Shown in pieces: positions 29,301 to 41,300 of a stretch of 64,000 nt of DNA (its first letter is position 1; each line of letters begins with the position of its first letter). The position numbers and the translations under genes are program-made. This DNA is from Aplysia californica. Its lineage: Eukaryota > Mollusca > Gastropoda > Aplysiida > Aplysiidae. Below the pieces are notes generated by a model. That model did no database searches. It worked only from the letters and a program-made list of their open reading frames with translations, and had not been told where the DNA came from. The DNA is taken from assembly GCF_000002075.1 (NCBI RefSeq), contig NW_004797607.1, positions 212,289 to 276,288 of the forward strand, written 5' to 3'.

Positions 29301-32300
29301 AGACCACATGCAGAGCAGGGTTTTCAAACAAGCGAGCATGAAGAATCTTGAGATCAACTGGGAAACTGGCACTGTGCTTGACAAAACTACAGGACAAGCA
29401 ATGTCAGTGACAGAGGCGGTTCAGAAAGGCCTGGTGGACTCTGACTTGGTGGAGGATTTAGCCATAAAAACATCAGGCCAGTTCCAAAGCACCCCAGAAA
29501 TCAATATAAACTGGGAGGAAGGCACCATTTCTGACCAAACCACTGGCCAGGAGTTTACCATCGAGAGAGCCCTTTCAAAGGGACTCATAGACATGCCTAC
29601 TGCTTCTGCTCTGGCATCGGTTACCGAAAATACCATGGAAATGTCCAGAACTCAGTCTCATGTGGCAAAGAGCTCTGTAGAAGCATACACTCTAAATGCA
29701 GCAGTCAGGGATGGACAGTACAACCCTGCAACAGGACAAATAATTGATCCAACATCTGGTCTCCGAATGTCTGTGAAGGAAGCCCTGAATAGAGATGTCA
29801 TTGATGGTGACTCCTCTACTGTCATTGATCCTCAAACAGGACGCGAAATCTCTCTGCATGACGCAATCGACAACCGCATCTTTGATCCTCTCAAGGGAGA
29901 ACTTATCCAAAAAGCTTCCCGGGAAAGAATATCTCTTCAAGATGCTGAAATTCAAGGCTTAATTCCAGAAACCAATGAAGACTCTTCCCCTCAAGGCTTA
30001 GTTCGATCTGAACGAGTCTCATCAAAACCTCTGACATTGAGGGAAGCCATGGCTCGAGGGTATATAGATGAAGACAGTGATACTTTTACAGATCCTATCA
30101 CTAGGGAAGTGTTCTCACTATCAAAAGCAATTGAGTATGGCTTGATTTCAACCACTGATACACCACCACCTGTCGCTCCGAAGCCCAAAAGTCCTGTGAG
30201 GCAAGTGGTCAAGGAGACTGTGACAAAATTCCAGGAGGAACGAGAGACTGTACAGAGGCGTCCTGGAGAAAACAGACATGCTGCTGATGATTCCAACAGA
30301 CTGTCCTTTGCTGAAGCGCTAGACAAAGGTTTTGTTGATTTGAAGAGTCAGCAATATACAGACCCAAGCACAGGAGACAGAGTGGGTCTTCTGGATGCCA
30401 TCAGAGATCAGATCATTGATACAAACACTCCTTCGGAGCCACAGATGGGTCAAGGCATGAGCCTAACAAAAGCTGTTGAAGACGGTCTTTTTGACGACAG
30501 GACAGGTGTTTTCCATGACCCTCAGACTGGAGAGAAGGTCACATTCCAAGAAGCAGTGGACGCTAGCAAATTGGATCCCAAGTTCACTGTCTATGAAGTG
30601 AAAACTGGAGAAATATTTTCCCTTGAAGAAGGTCTGGAAGAGGGTAAGATCGATCCTCAAACTGGCCGATTCTACAATGAAGAGACTGGTCAGAGCATGA
30701 CTCTGAAGGAAGCAGCTAAGATGGGAGCTTTAGCCATCATTGGGGCTCCATTTGCAGCAGCCATGGCAGCAAAGGAATCATTCTCAGCGCGTATGGATGA
30801 CAGCAAGGTAACTAACAAACAAGTAGATGAAACGTCTCAACCAGACCTCTCTTTTCAGGCGACGACGGTCCGGCAGCTGTCTCCTGATGTGCTAGAGATC
30901 ACACAGCTGCAGCAGAGTATCCCTGCCACTGAGACGACAGAAGAAATGAGGCTCTTGGAGGCCATCTCAAGTGGCTATCTCAACCCCAACACTGGTGTCT
31001 TTAAGGATCCGAACACAGGCCGCGAGATGCAAGTCAGTGATGCAATAATGGGTGGGCTGATCAAAAAGGACTCTGCGTCTGTGAAAGACCCACACACTGG
31101 ACGGAAGATGAGCCTGGAGGAAGGCTTGAGACACGGTGTCTTAGATGACAATGGTCATGTGGTGGACCCACGTACAGGAAATGCGAAGAATCTGGATGCC
31201 TGCATCAAGGACGGAACTGTTGAAGAAGTCTCATTGTCTGCGACTCAAGATGGTGTCAATGTTTTTACAAAGTCCACTCAAAAAATTAAGGTGAGCACAG
31301 TGTATGATCCTGTGTCAAGAGAAAATGTTCCTCTGAAAGAGGCCATTGGCAGGAGTATTGTCCACCTTGAAGATGGCACTTATGAGGACCCAGTCAGTGG
31401 GCAGTGTTTGACCATCTCAGAAGCCACACAGGAAGGACTCATTAGCGGCGTCATCTTGGACAAGGTAACCACAAAGGAGGAAATTACTAAAGCAGGTTCC
31501 ATCGCTGAAGTCGCTTTTGCTGAGAAGAAAACTCTGCAAATTGATTCAGTTCGTGACATGGACAGTGGAAGAAATCTCTCTCTTTCAGAAGCTGTCCGCC
31601 GAGGTATTGTGGATGAAGAAGGACGCTTTTTCAAAGACACTCGAAGTGGAAATATAATGCCCCTGAAAGATGCCATCAATCATGGTCTTGTGTCTGCCAA
31701 GTCAGTGGAATCTGAGATGGAGTCAGGTGAAAGGTACGAGAAGTCTCATAGATCAACAGTAACTGAGTCTTCCTCCTTCAAGATCCAATCCGTCATCGAC
31801 CCTGCTACCAACACAGAATTGTCTATCTCGAGGGCAGTGGAAAAGGGCGTTCTGGATGTGTCCAGTGGAACACTCACCAACCAGCGGACAGGTGAAACCC
31901 TGCTCATGGGAGATGCACTCAAGCAGGGACTGCTCAAAGTGACGGAGACGAGCGCCAGAGCTGTGGAACAGCCACACCTTGTCTCAGGAGCTACGGCAAA
32001 ACAGGTATTCGATGCACAGAAGGATGAGTTTATCTCCTGGAGTGAAGCTGTACGCAGAGGAATCATTGATCCAGCCACTGGCACTTACCATGTCTCAGAT
32101 ACTGAAAGTATATCCATAGCGCAAGGGGAACAAGAAGGCCTGATCGTGAAGCAGAGCATGTCCAAGAAGCAGTCATCTGGTGATAAAGCCTGTGACATCC
32201 TGTCAGTGTATGACCCCGTCAAGGATGAGTTTGTGAATGTTACTCAGGCAGTCACTTCTGGGCTTCTGGATCTGAAAGCTGGCATCTACAATGACCCCAC

Positions 32301-35300
32301 TACCTTAGACCCAGTGCCTGTGCAGCGTGCTTATCAGCAGGGCTTGATTAAAGGCATGTTGAAGGACAGGGAGTACTCTGATGTTGAAAAAGTTGGCGAG
32401 TACAGCATCAAGTCAGCTGAGGATTCTAAAAACTCAAAAACCCTAACAGGAAGAGAAGCTGTGCAGCACGGTATCATTGACAAGTCTAGAATGGAATTTA
32501 TAGACTCCCAGACTGGAGAAGCAATGAGCATTTCTGATGCTGTGCAGAAAGGTATGGTCACTCTGGAATCAGACCTTCCACAGCCAGTTATCACATCCAT
32601 GAAGGAGAAGTCTATGACCATCACAGCTGTGGTTGATCCAGCCTCAGGTAATGAGATCACAATGGCAGAGGCCATCGGTAAAGGCATATTCGATCCTGAC
32701 CAAGGTGTTGTCGTCAACCAGAGAACAGGGGAACAAATTCCCCTGGACAATGCTATTGAGCAAGGCCTGATTAGTGCAGATGTCGAGGAGGGTCAGCAGG
32801 AGCATGAGGTGGCCATCATAAATGGGGTCCTCATCACAGACATCAAAGATCCACGCACAGACAAGTCTATCACCATTTCAGAGGCGATCAAGCGAGGAAT
32901 ACTGGACGAGAACAAGGCAATGTACAACTCGGTCACCAGCAGCATGCCCCTCCGAGATGCTTTGAAGCGCGGCTACCTTGAAGGCAAAGATACTTCGGAC
33001 ACATCTGGATTGTCGGAGCAGAAGAAACAAGATGCCAAGCAGGTCAGTGTGACGAGTGTGCAGGACCCGGTCTCTGGACGCCAAGTTGGACTGGAAGAAG
33101 CTGTAGAGATGGGACTGGTAGATGAGCACTGCACAGTCTTCCACGACCCCTTGACCGGTGAGCAGATGATGATGGAAGAAGCCATGAAAGAAGGTCTGGT
33201 TATTGGTTCAGTCCAGACGATATCCAAGTCGCAAACAACAGTGACTTCAAAGAAACCCAGTGGCACATACAACATAACTGGTGTCATCGACACAGAGTCT
33301 GGCCAAGAACTTGGCTTAGAAGATGCTATCAACAAAGGCATACTTGATCCATCTGGACACTACGTTGACACACTGACCGGGGATGTCGTGCCTCTTGCTG
33401 AGGCCATGAAACTCGGTCTGGTTATCTCCGAGAAGATCCAGAAATCATCTCGTCAAAACATTACTGCAAATCAGCGAGATGATGTGAACCGCGTGACCTT
33501 CAGGGACGCAATGAGGAGTGGACTTATTGACCCAGGGACCGGTTCTTTTTTAGATAAAGCCTCCCAGAAGATGTATTCTGTAGATGAAGCTGTAAGGACT
33601 GGACTTATTGTCGCATCTGATGGGAGGCCTTTCGAGTACAGAGGTATAAGTGATTCAGGAATTACTTACAGCTTCAAAAATGCCTTGCAGACAGGCATCA
33701 TAGATTCTGACACTTGCCTCTTTTACGACAGTCTCACTGGAGACACTATCTCTATTGAAGCAGCTCTCAGAGCGGGCTACCTGTCCCCCATTGCTGGAGC
33801 CTATGGAGGAAAAGCGGTTGGGGAGTCGGTTGTTATGCTCAAAGATGGGGTTGCCCCCACGGCTGCTACCAACCTGGAAGAGATCCTAGACTCCAAGACG
33901 GGGGAGAAGCTCTCACTGAGAGAAGCAGAAAAGCGTGGCTTGGTTTCTGTTGTGAAGACAGATTCAAAGCTGACGCTTGATGAAGCTCTGTCAGGCGGTC
34001 TTGTTGACCGGGATTCTGGACTGTTTCACGATCCTATCTCTGGTCACAGCATGCCACTTGACGACGCTCTTTTATGTGACTTTGTGGCCTATGAGGCCAA
34101 CAGTCAGCAAAATACGCCCTTGACAAATGGTGGTGCTGTGAACGGAGTACACTCAAGAGAAAGACCCACCTCGATTCCCTTGGCTGAAGCCGTTAGCCAA
34201 GGTTATATTGACACTGCTGCAGCAACGTTCAAAGATCCACACTCCCAGGAGAAGATTTCTGTGTCACAGGCTTTGCAGAAGGGTTTGATAAAGCCAACTT
34301 TGACCGTGGGAGAAAGAAACGAGGAGTACGGCAATGAAAACAATCAAGGAATGTCTGATACTGTGGGTATCTCTCAACAATCTGGGAAGATGTCCAACTG
34401 GAGAGCCTCCCTTGCCGAGAAGCAAAATTCGTACGAAGATGAGTACACATCTGGAATTTCTCGCTCAGAGAGACTCAGCAGAGGGCAGTCACTCACAGGA
34501 ATTTCCGAGAGACTGAGTCGAGGACAGTCCCCAACTGGAAAAGATATGACAGAGGATGACATCGACTGCATCAGCATCAGTTCGTCCGTATCTGGGAAAA
34601 ACTTTGATGATGACAGAGGTTTCTCTCAAGCAGAAGAAATCCAGAGAGACTTCAATGGAATGTCCCAAGTGAAAACCAGCTCCCAAAGAACTCTTGATCA
34701 CTTCAACTCCATTGACCGGTCATCCACGTCCACTCCTGTCAGCGCATACGTGAGTTCCCCTCCCTTTTCTGTTTTTCTTTGTTTGTTTGTTTGTGTGTTT
34801 CATAAATGTTTTCTGGGATGTTTTCATTTCATGCCTTTTGTATTGCTGCTTTTCATGATGGATATCTTCCTGTAGCTTTCTCTATTTGTTGTTGAGGATT
34901 TGCTTCTTTTAGGTTGCCAGTCTTCCCATTGGCGGACTTCCTCCCTTGATGTTCAAGCTTTGTGATCGAGATGTCTACTATACGTTGGAGCAGCGACAAC
35001 AGATTTTGTTTAGTAATGCTGAATTTCTTTAGTATGATTTTAATTTTGATGATTCCTCCCTTGTCTTGGTTCCTTTATAAATGTGTTTGTACATGATGTT
35101 AATGATTATGCCTTGTATGACCATGCAATTTTTGTAGATATTTTTACGCAATGCTCAGTGTGTCTTTATGATATTTTGATGGTCTTTATATTATGTTCAT
35201 ATATTGTACTATTTATGTATCATACTGAAGATGTCATGCCTCATGAATCATCGGGTCAATCTATCTTTCTGGGATCGGCCTTTCTAGGCTCCTTTACAAC

Positions 35301-38300
35301 TGTACCCTTTCCTTTTTTGGTTTTATTTTTTATTCCCCTGGAATTCTAAATGAAGCACAACACTTTAAGGTGTGGGGGTTTTTTTCTTTTCTTGATGAAG
35401 AAGCAAATTTCATTCCTTTGTCGCATGTGACTCTCGGAGTCAAACCATTATAGATACTGATTGATGTTAGGAGTTTTATTCCTATCTTTTTCATAAACAA
35501 TTCTTCAGTACATTTTGGGATTTTGTCCTAAAATAACTATTTTGGATATACATAGGAATAATGTTAAACTAATTGAGCTATTTACTTTTTAGGAAGACAT
35601 GATCGCATGTGTAAGTGTCTGGTCTGAAAAAATATGGTTTCAATAGATAGAGACAGAATATTCACGCCACCGAGCTTGTCTTAAGGTACAATGGGTTTTT
35701 TTAACATCCTTTTGCTTGTTCATAAGGTCTATTTGAAAGCATGCAGTTTAAGAAACAGTTGGGACAAACTACATACCTTTTGTGCTGTCTCCTTGTCTCT
35801 CTTCAGGGCGCAGAGTCTTTGTCAAGCCCTCAAATTGTTCCTGGTAAAAAGATAGGTAGTGGGGTAAGGGTAGAAGGCACACAGCCCACAGGTGTAGATG
35901 TGTCGCAGAAGTCAAAAGAGGTCAATAGGTCTTGTATTGGAGAGAGACCAGGCAAATCCGAGATTGGTACTGATGTTTCAATTGGTCAAACTGATCAAAA
36001 TGCTGGGCTGCCAGAGGATAGTAGAATTCCATTCGCAAGAACGAGTATTGAAGAAACGGTCAGCACAACAATTAGTACTGATAAGGGCACAGATGCTGAG
36101 ACTAAGCAACCAGGATTGAAAATGGACAGTACCCAGAGGAAGTTGGTGGCAAAGCCTGGTGACTGTGGCGGGCAAACTGCTGGAATTGCTGCTAGTGTGG
36201 ACTCGACAAAACTTTCCCAAAAGGGAGAAGGCTCTAATAGTGCTCGAGACGCTGGAGAGAACAGCGATAATGGAAATGTGAATGATGCAGGCAAACAGAA
36301 GAGTATGAAAGCTTTCGAGCAAGAGATTGAGTCCAGAGGGTCTTTCGAAAAGTCGCCTACACCAAGACATGTTGAAAAGGCATCGACAGAGCACAGTGCT
36401 GGAGAAATTCCCAAAGCTACCCAGAAAGGACTTGCTGTACATCAAAGTTCCAACGAGGTGCATGCACTGGCCCATGATGGTCCCAAGGAGACTGTTTCAA
36501 ACGAACCCATTGGTGTGGTAAACAAAGGTGCTGAACGACACAGTCCACAGGCAGTTGTTAGGTCATCAGGAAAAGAAGTGTTCAAGGGTGAGAGTCAGGC
36601 AAGTGATCCTTGCAAGCCAACTGTTCCCCCCAAACCAGTTCATATACAAAGCAAACTTGCCAGACAGGAAGGTTCAGCAAAGACAGATGTTGCTTCAGAT
36701 CAAAGTGGCAAAGAAGCCAATGCTCGGGCTTCCGCGTCCGTAGCCAAAACGGATGGAGGAGAGACTGTTTCACACAAAAATGTCGGCGGTTCAAGTCCAG
36801 GAGTCAAACAGGAACCTGGGAAGAGAAAAGCTGATAAAACACAAACATTGGAGGATGCATCGAGTAAAGATGTGAGTGAGGAGAATACCATGAAGGACAT
36901 TGGTAGTGCAGAAAGTGTGGATGCCTATGAAAGAGTTGCTCAAGCAGTGAGGAGCATTGGGAAAGGAACAAAAGCAGAGGCAGAGGCAGTAGCACAAAAG
37001 TCTACTGGTTCTTCCAGCCCTGGAGTTAAACAGGTTACTGAGAGGAAAACTGTCGGAGATGCACAGAAAATTGATGAGACGTCAAAGGGAGGTGTCTGTC
37101 AAAGGAACACAGAAAGGAACATCACAGAAGCAACAGATGAAGATGTAGAAGATACTATTTCACAGAGGACTGCTGGGGCTTCCGGTGACAAACTTAACGA
37201 GGTGCCTGGACAGAAGCTGACAGATTCAACACAGAGAACAGAGGGTGTGTTGAGGAAAGAAACGAGTCAAGCGGATGCTGAGAAGGATATTGCTTCCTCT
37301 CAAAGTGGTGCACAGCTCAGACTTTCTCAAAGAGTTTGTGTGTCAAACGACAAAACAGAACAGAACGATGCACAGAAACCTGTAAATGTTTTAAGTAATG
37401 ATGGCAAGAAGTCTGTTGCGCAAAAAATGCCCAGCATTCCATCTAACGATTCCAAACACACAACGTCTCGACCAATAAGTCAGAATTCCTCTGAAGGTGT
37501 TGACGAGGGTGTTTCCCAGGATGTTTCAGGTAAATCTGTGGAACACACCCAAGAGTCTGCATTACTGAAAGTTTCAGATGATTCCGGTAAGAAAGCAAAA
37601 GAGGATGTTACACAGAATGTTTCAATTGAGAAGAAGAAAGACATTGTTACACAGAAAGTTTCTGAGAATTCCAGCAAGAAGACGAAAGAGAATGTAACAC
37701 AAAACGTTTCCAATGTTTCCAGTGAGAAGAAGAAAGACAATGTTACCCAAAAAGTTTCTGAGGATTCCAGTAAAAAGACGAAAGAGAATGTAACACAAAA
37801 TGTTTCCAATGTTTCCAGTGAAAAGAAGAAAGACATTGTTACACAGAATGTTTCTGAGGATTCCAGTAAGAAGACCCAAGAGACTGTTACGCAGAACATG
37901 TCCAGTGTGTCCAGTGTGTCCAGTGAGAAGAAGAAAGAACATGTTACACAAAACGTTCCCATTGTTCCCAGTGAGAAGAAGAAAGAGAAGGTTGCACAGA
38001 AAGTTTCTGAGGGTTCCAGTAAGACTACGGAAGAGAATGTTGCACAGGCAATTTCGCATGAATCCAATGAAGTTGTCAATCAAACTGTTACATATTCCGA
38101 TGGGTCCTGTGAAGCCACCATGCGAACCACCTCGCAGACACGATCTGACATATCAGGTGATATCCCAGGGGAACCTGTTTCACAACACATGACTGGTAAA
38201 GATGATAAACAGGACTCTTCGTACACAATTTCTGATCAGCCAAGTGAAAACACAAGACAGATGGCTGCACAAAAAGGTACTCATGAGTCCAACGAAGATC

Positions 38301-41300
38301 TCAACGTGATTAGCCAGCAGAATGTTTCCAAAATGTTAGGGCCAGATGGTAAACCATTCACTGCACAGAAAGTGTCGACAGCGTCTGATAAGGGTGATAG
38401 GTCTGGCGTCGGACAAACAACGCCTGTTGTGCTCTCCAAAGAAACGCCATCTGCTGTCCTGGAGGAAGAAGCTGTAGGTTCAGAGCAGGTTCCTGGAGCA
38501 AATGTTGCAAATCTGTCACAGGAGCGTTTCAAACATGAGATGAATTCCAGCTCAGGTAACAAGGGAGATAAAGCGATTGCACCAATTGTACCAAATAATT
38601 TTGCTGATTCTGCTGAATGTGCAGAGCAGACACAAAAGCAAAGTACATCTGGCTCCAAGAATAGGGCGGAAGAAACTGTTGATAAACAGACTCCTGCAAA
38701 AGTCATGAGAAATGAAGAGAAGTGTAGAGTTTCTCAGGATGACAGTGCTAAGCCTGATCATGGACCAGGAAAGATGTTTTCCCTAAAAATTGACGGTGGG
38801 TCAGATAATGGTGCTGGAGTGTTTTCTCAGGGACTCAGTGATGACGCAGAGAATGATGGTACGCAAAGTGTCTCTCAGACAGTTACTGAAAATGTCAAGG
38901 GTAGAAAAGATGTTGTAAAAGCAGTTGTTGATAACGCTATCAGCGAGTTGCAGAGTTGTGATGGTAAAACCTTTGTTGAAAATGTAAGCAGTGACCCAGG
39001 GCGTGATCATGTACAAACGCTTCCTGACAGAACTGCTGGTGTCTTTACAAGAGACAATGAACTGAGACTCGATGAAGTTGTTTTTCATGGCACCACCTCT
39101 GATCCAGTTGTACATGTTGTGGATGGCAGAGTAAATGATTTTAGTGGAGGATCTGGAAGTGTTGATTCTGTCTCTGGACTTCGAGACGACACGGTTGCAG
39201 ATGTCCGTACAGATGATGACAAAATTAGAGACCATATTCAGTCTTTAGAAAATGCAGAACAAGCTGAAGCTCTGCCTAACACAACGGCAATAAGCACCGA
39301 TGCGGAAGCGAGAGACAAGTTCTCTTCTCCAATGGGAAATGATCTCAATAAAGACCGTTCCTCATGGGACTCTACTCAAGACACAGAACTTCCAGAAGCA
39401 GCGCAAAGTCGGGAGAAAGATGTCGGAATGACTACCCGCATCAGACCGGCTTCTGCTTATTCTGACGCCGAGTCTCTGATAAGCCTTGATTATGAAAACC
39501 TCATATTTGCGTACACCAGTAATATGTTAAAAAAGTTCTGGATTCCCGAGGTGGAGAAGCTTCAGCACCCTAGAAAAGGAACGATGTTGGGTTTCCAGGA
39601 AGCTTTGGGCAGTTCTGTACTCCCCCGTAATATCTCAGTGCGTCAGTTCCACGAGGAAGAACCTGTGAATATCACAGACGCCTTGGCCTCTGGTCAGATT
39701 GACGGCCGAAGTGGCCGTGTGGTGGACATGATGTCTGGCGGGATCCTCCGCCTTGGGGAAGCTATGGATCAGGGTATTGTCCTGGTGCAGTCTGTTGGGG
39801 ATCGGATGTTGGAAGAGCACGCGTTAGGCTGCCTGAGGCGAGAACTTGGGGAAGGGCTGTTAGATCTGGTGGTGACAGGTGGTACCAGTGCCTCCATCAG
39901 AATCAGGGATAAGAAGACAGGCCTGGTTATGACGGTCGCTGAAGCCATCACTGACGGTCTTTTCTGTCCGGAGAAGGCACAAGTGAAAGACACTGTCAGT
40001 AACAGATGGCTATCATGGGAGGAATCGAAGCATTCGGGACTAGTGATCGATGCTATGCCTTTACCTCTGCACCGCACTGTCTTGTCTGCCAAGTTCCACC
40101 CAGCCACAGAGACATTCCTAGACCCAACTCGTGGAGGTACTCCGGGCTTGAGCTTGTCAGAGATGGTCGAAAGAGGTTTGATAGATGTCACGTCGCGGGA
40201 AGTTTTCGATGTGAAGAATGACAAGTGGCTCACTCTCGAGGATGCCATGTTTCAAGAGCTGGTGGATCCACATGGTAACAAGTACCTCCACAATGTGTTT
40301 GAGCAGCCCATGACCTTTTTAGATGCCGTGCAGGCTGGTCTGATTGACTGTCACGCTGAGGTTGAAGCAGACATCTCGTTCACAAGCTTTGATGGACATG
40401 AGACTGATGAAGACAGTATGTCCATCTCTGATGTTGGAAAGTTCCCTATGACTGTCTACGATGCATTAGAGGAAGAAATGATAGACCCAGATACCAGCGA
40501 ACTTCTTGCTGATGGGGAACGACTGTCCTTTGAGGTTGCTTTCAAACGAAGTTTGATCACTTCTGACAGGACATACGTTCTAGAAAAGAGCAGTGGCTTA
40601 ATGTATGACTTCAAAGAATCCATGGAGATTGGGATGGTGGACATTGTTGAGGGGACAGTGATTGACCCAACTTCTGGAGTGAAGTATCCCCTCCTGAAAA
40701 GCAAGCAAATGGGCATGGTTCGCAACACTCCCACACCATTCATGGAACTTCAGACTGCAGCAGAAATCGGGCTTCTGGACTTAGATGAGAAGCGTATTTT
40801 ACATCCACAGACCCGTGCAGCTATGACTATAACACAAGCCATGGCAGAAGGCATCATTGACCCGGCATCTCGATTGACTGAACATGAAGGAAGAGGCATC
40901 AGCCTGCAGGATGCTATCACGGATGGGTTTCTCAATATCGACACTCTTGACCTCCTTCTCCCAGGCGGGAAACTTCAGTCCATGTCTGACTGTCTGGGCA
41001 TTCCCAGGTCCCTGAACCCAAACCGCAGGAGTTCAATCATTGGCAGAAGATGCAGTTTGACTTTAGACGAAGCCATAAACAGCGGTATGTACGATCCCGT
41101 TTCAAACTCTATGATGTCGAGAGAGGGCTTCATGTCCCTTCCGAAGGCGTTAAACGCAGGTCTTATCCACAACGATTCCTTGGTGAGGGATCCATTTAGT
41201 GGAGATATCGTTTCACTGAAAGAAGCTCTGGACAAACGATTACTGGACCCCGAGTCAGGCAAAATGATTGATTCTTCTGGCATTCCCATTGCTCTCAATT

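Noticed and set aside
34750-34875. Hydrophobic 42-residue extension of giant exon 1 that looks like a membrane anchor
   Set aside because: It follows a consensus donor GTGAGT and is T-rich intron read in frame; poly-T sequence always gives Phe/Leu/Val-rich frames.
35741-35806. Signal-peptide-like start ([16 protein letters not shown]...) in frame with giant exon 2
   Set aside because: It is the translated pyrimidine tract of a normal acceptor (CTCTCTTCAG at 35806). Spectraplakins are cytoplasmic and the phase-0 join to upstream exons works without it.
37480-38079. 199-residue minus-strand open frame
   Set aside because: It is the antisense of the VTQ/SSEKKK tandem repeat; its Phe/Ser/Cys-rich periodicity mirrors the coding strand.
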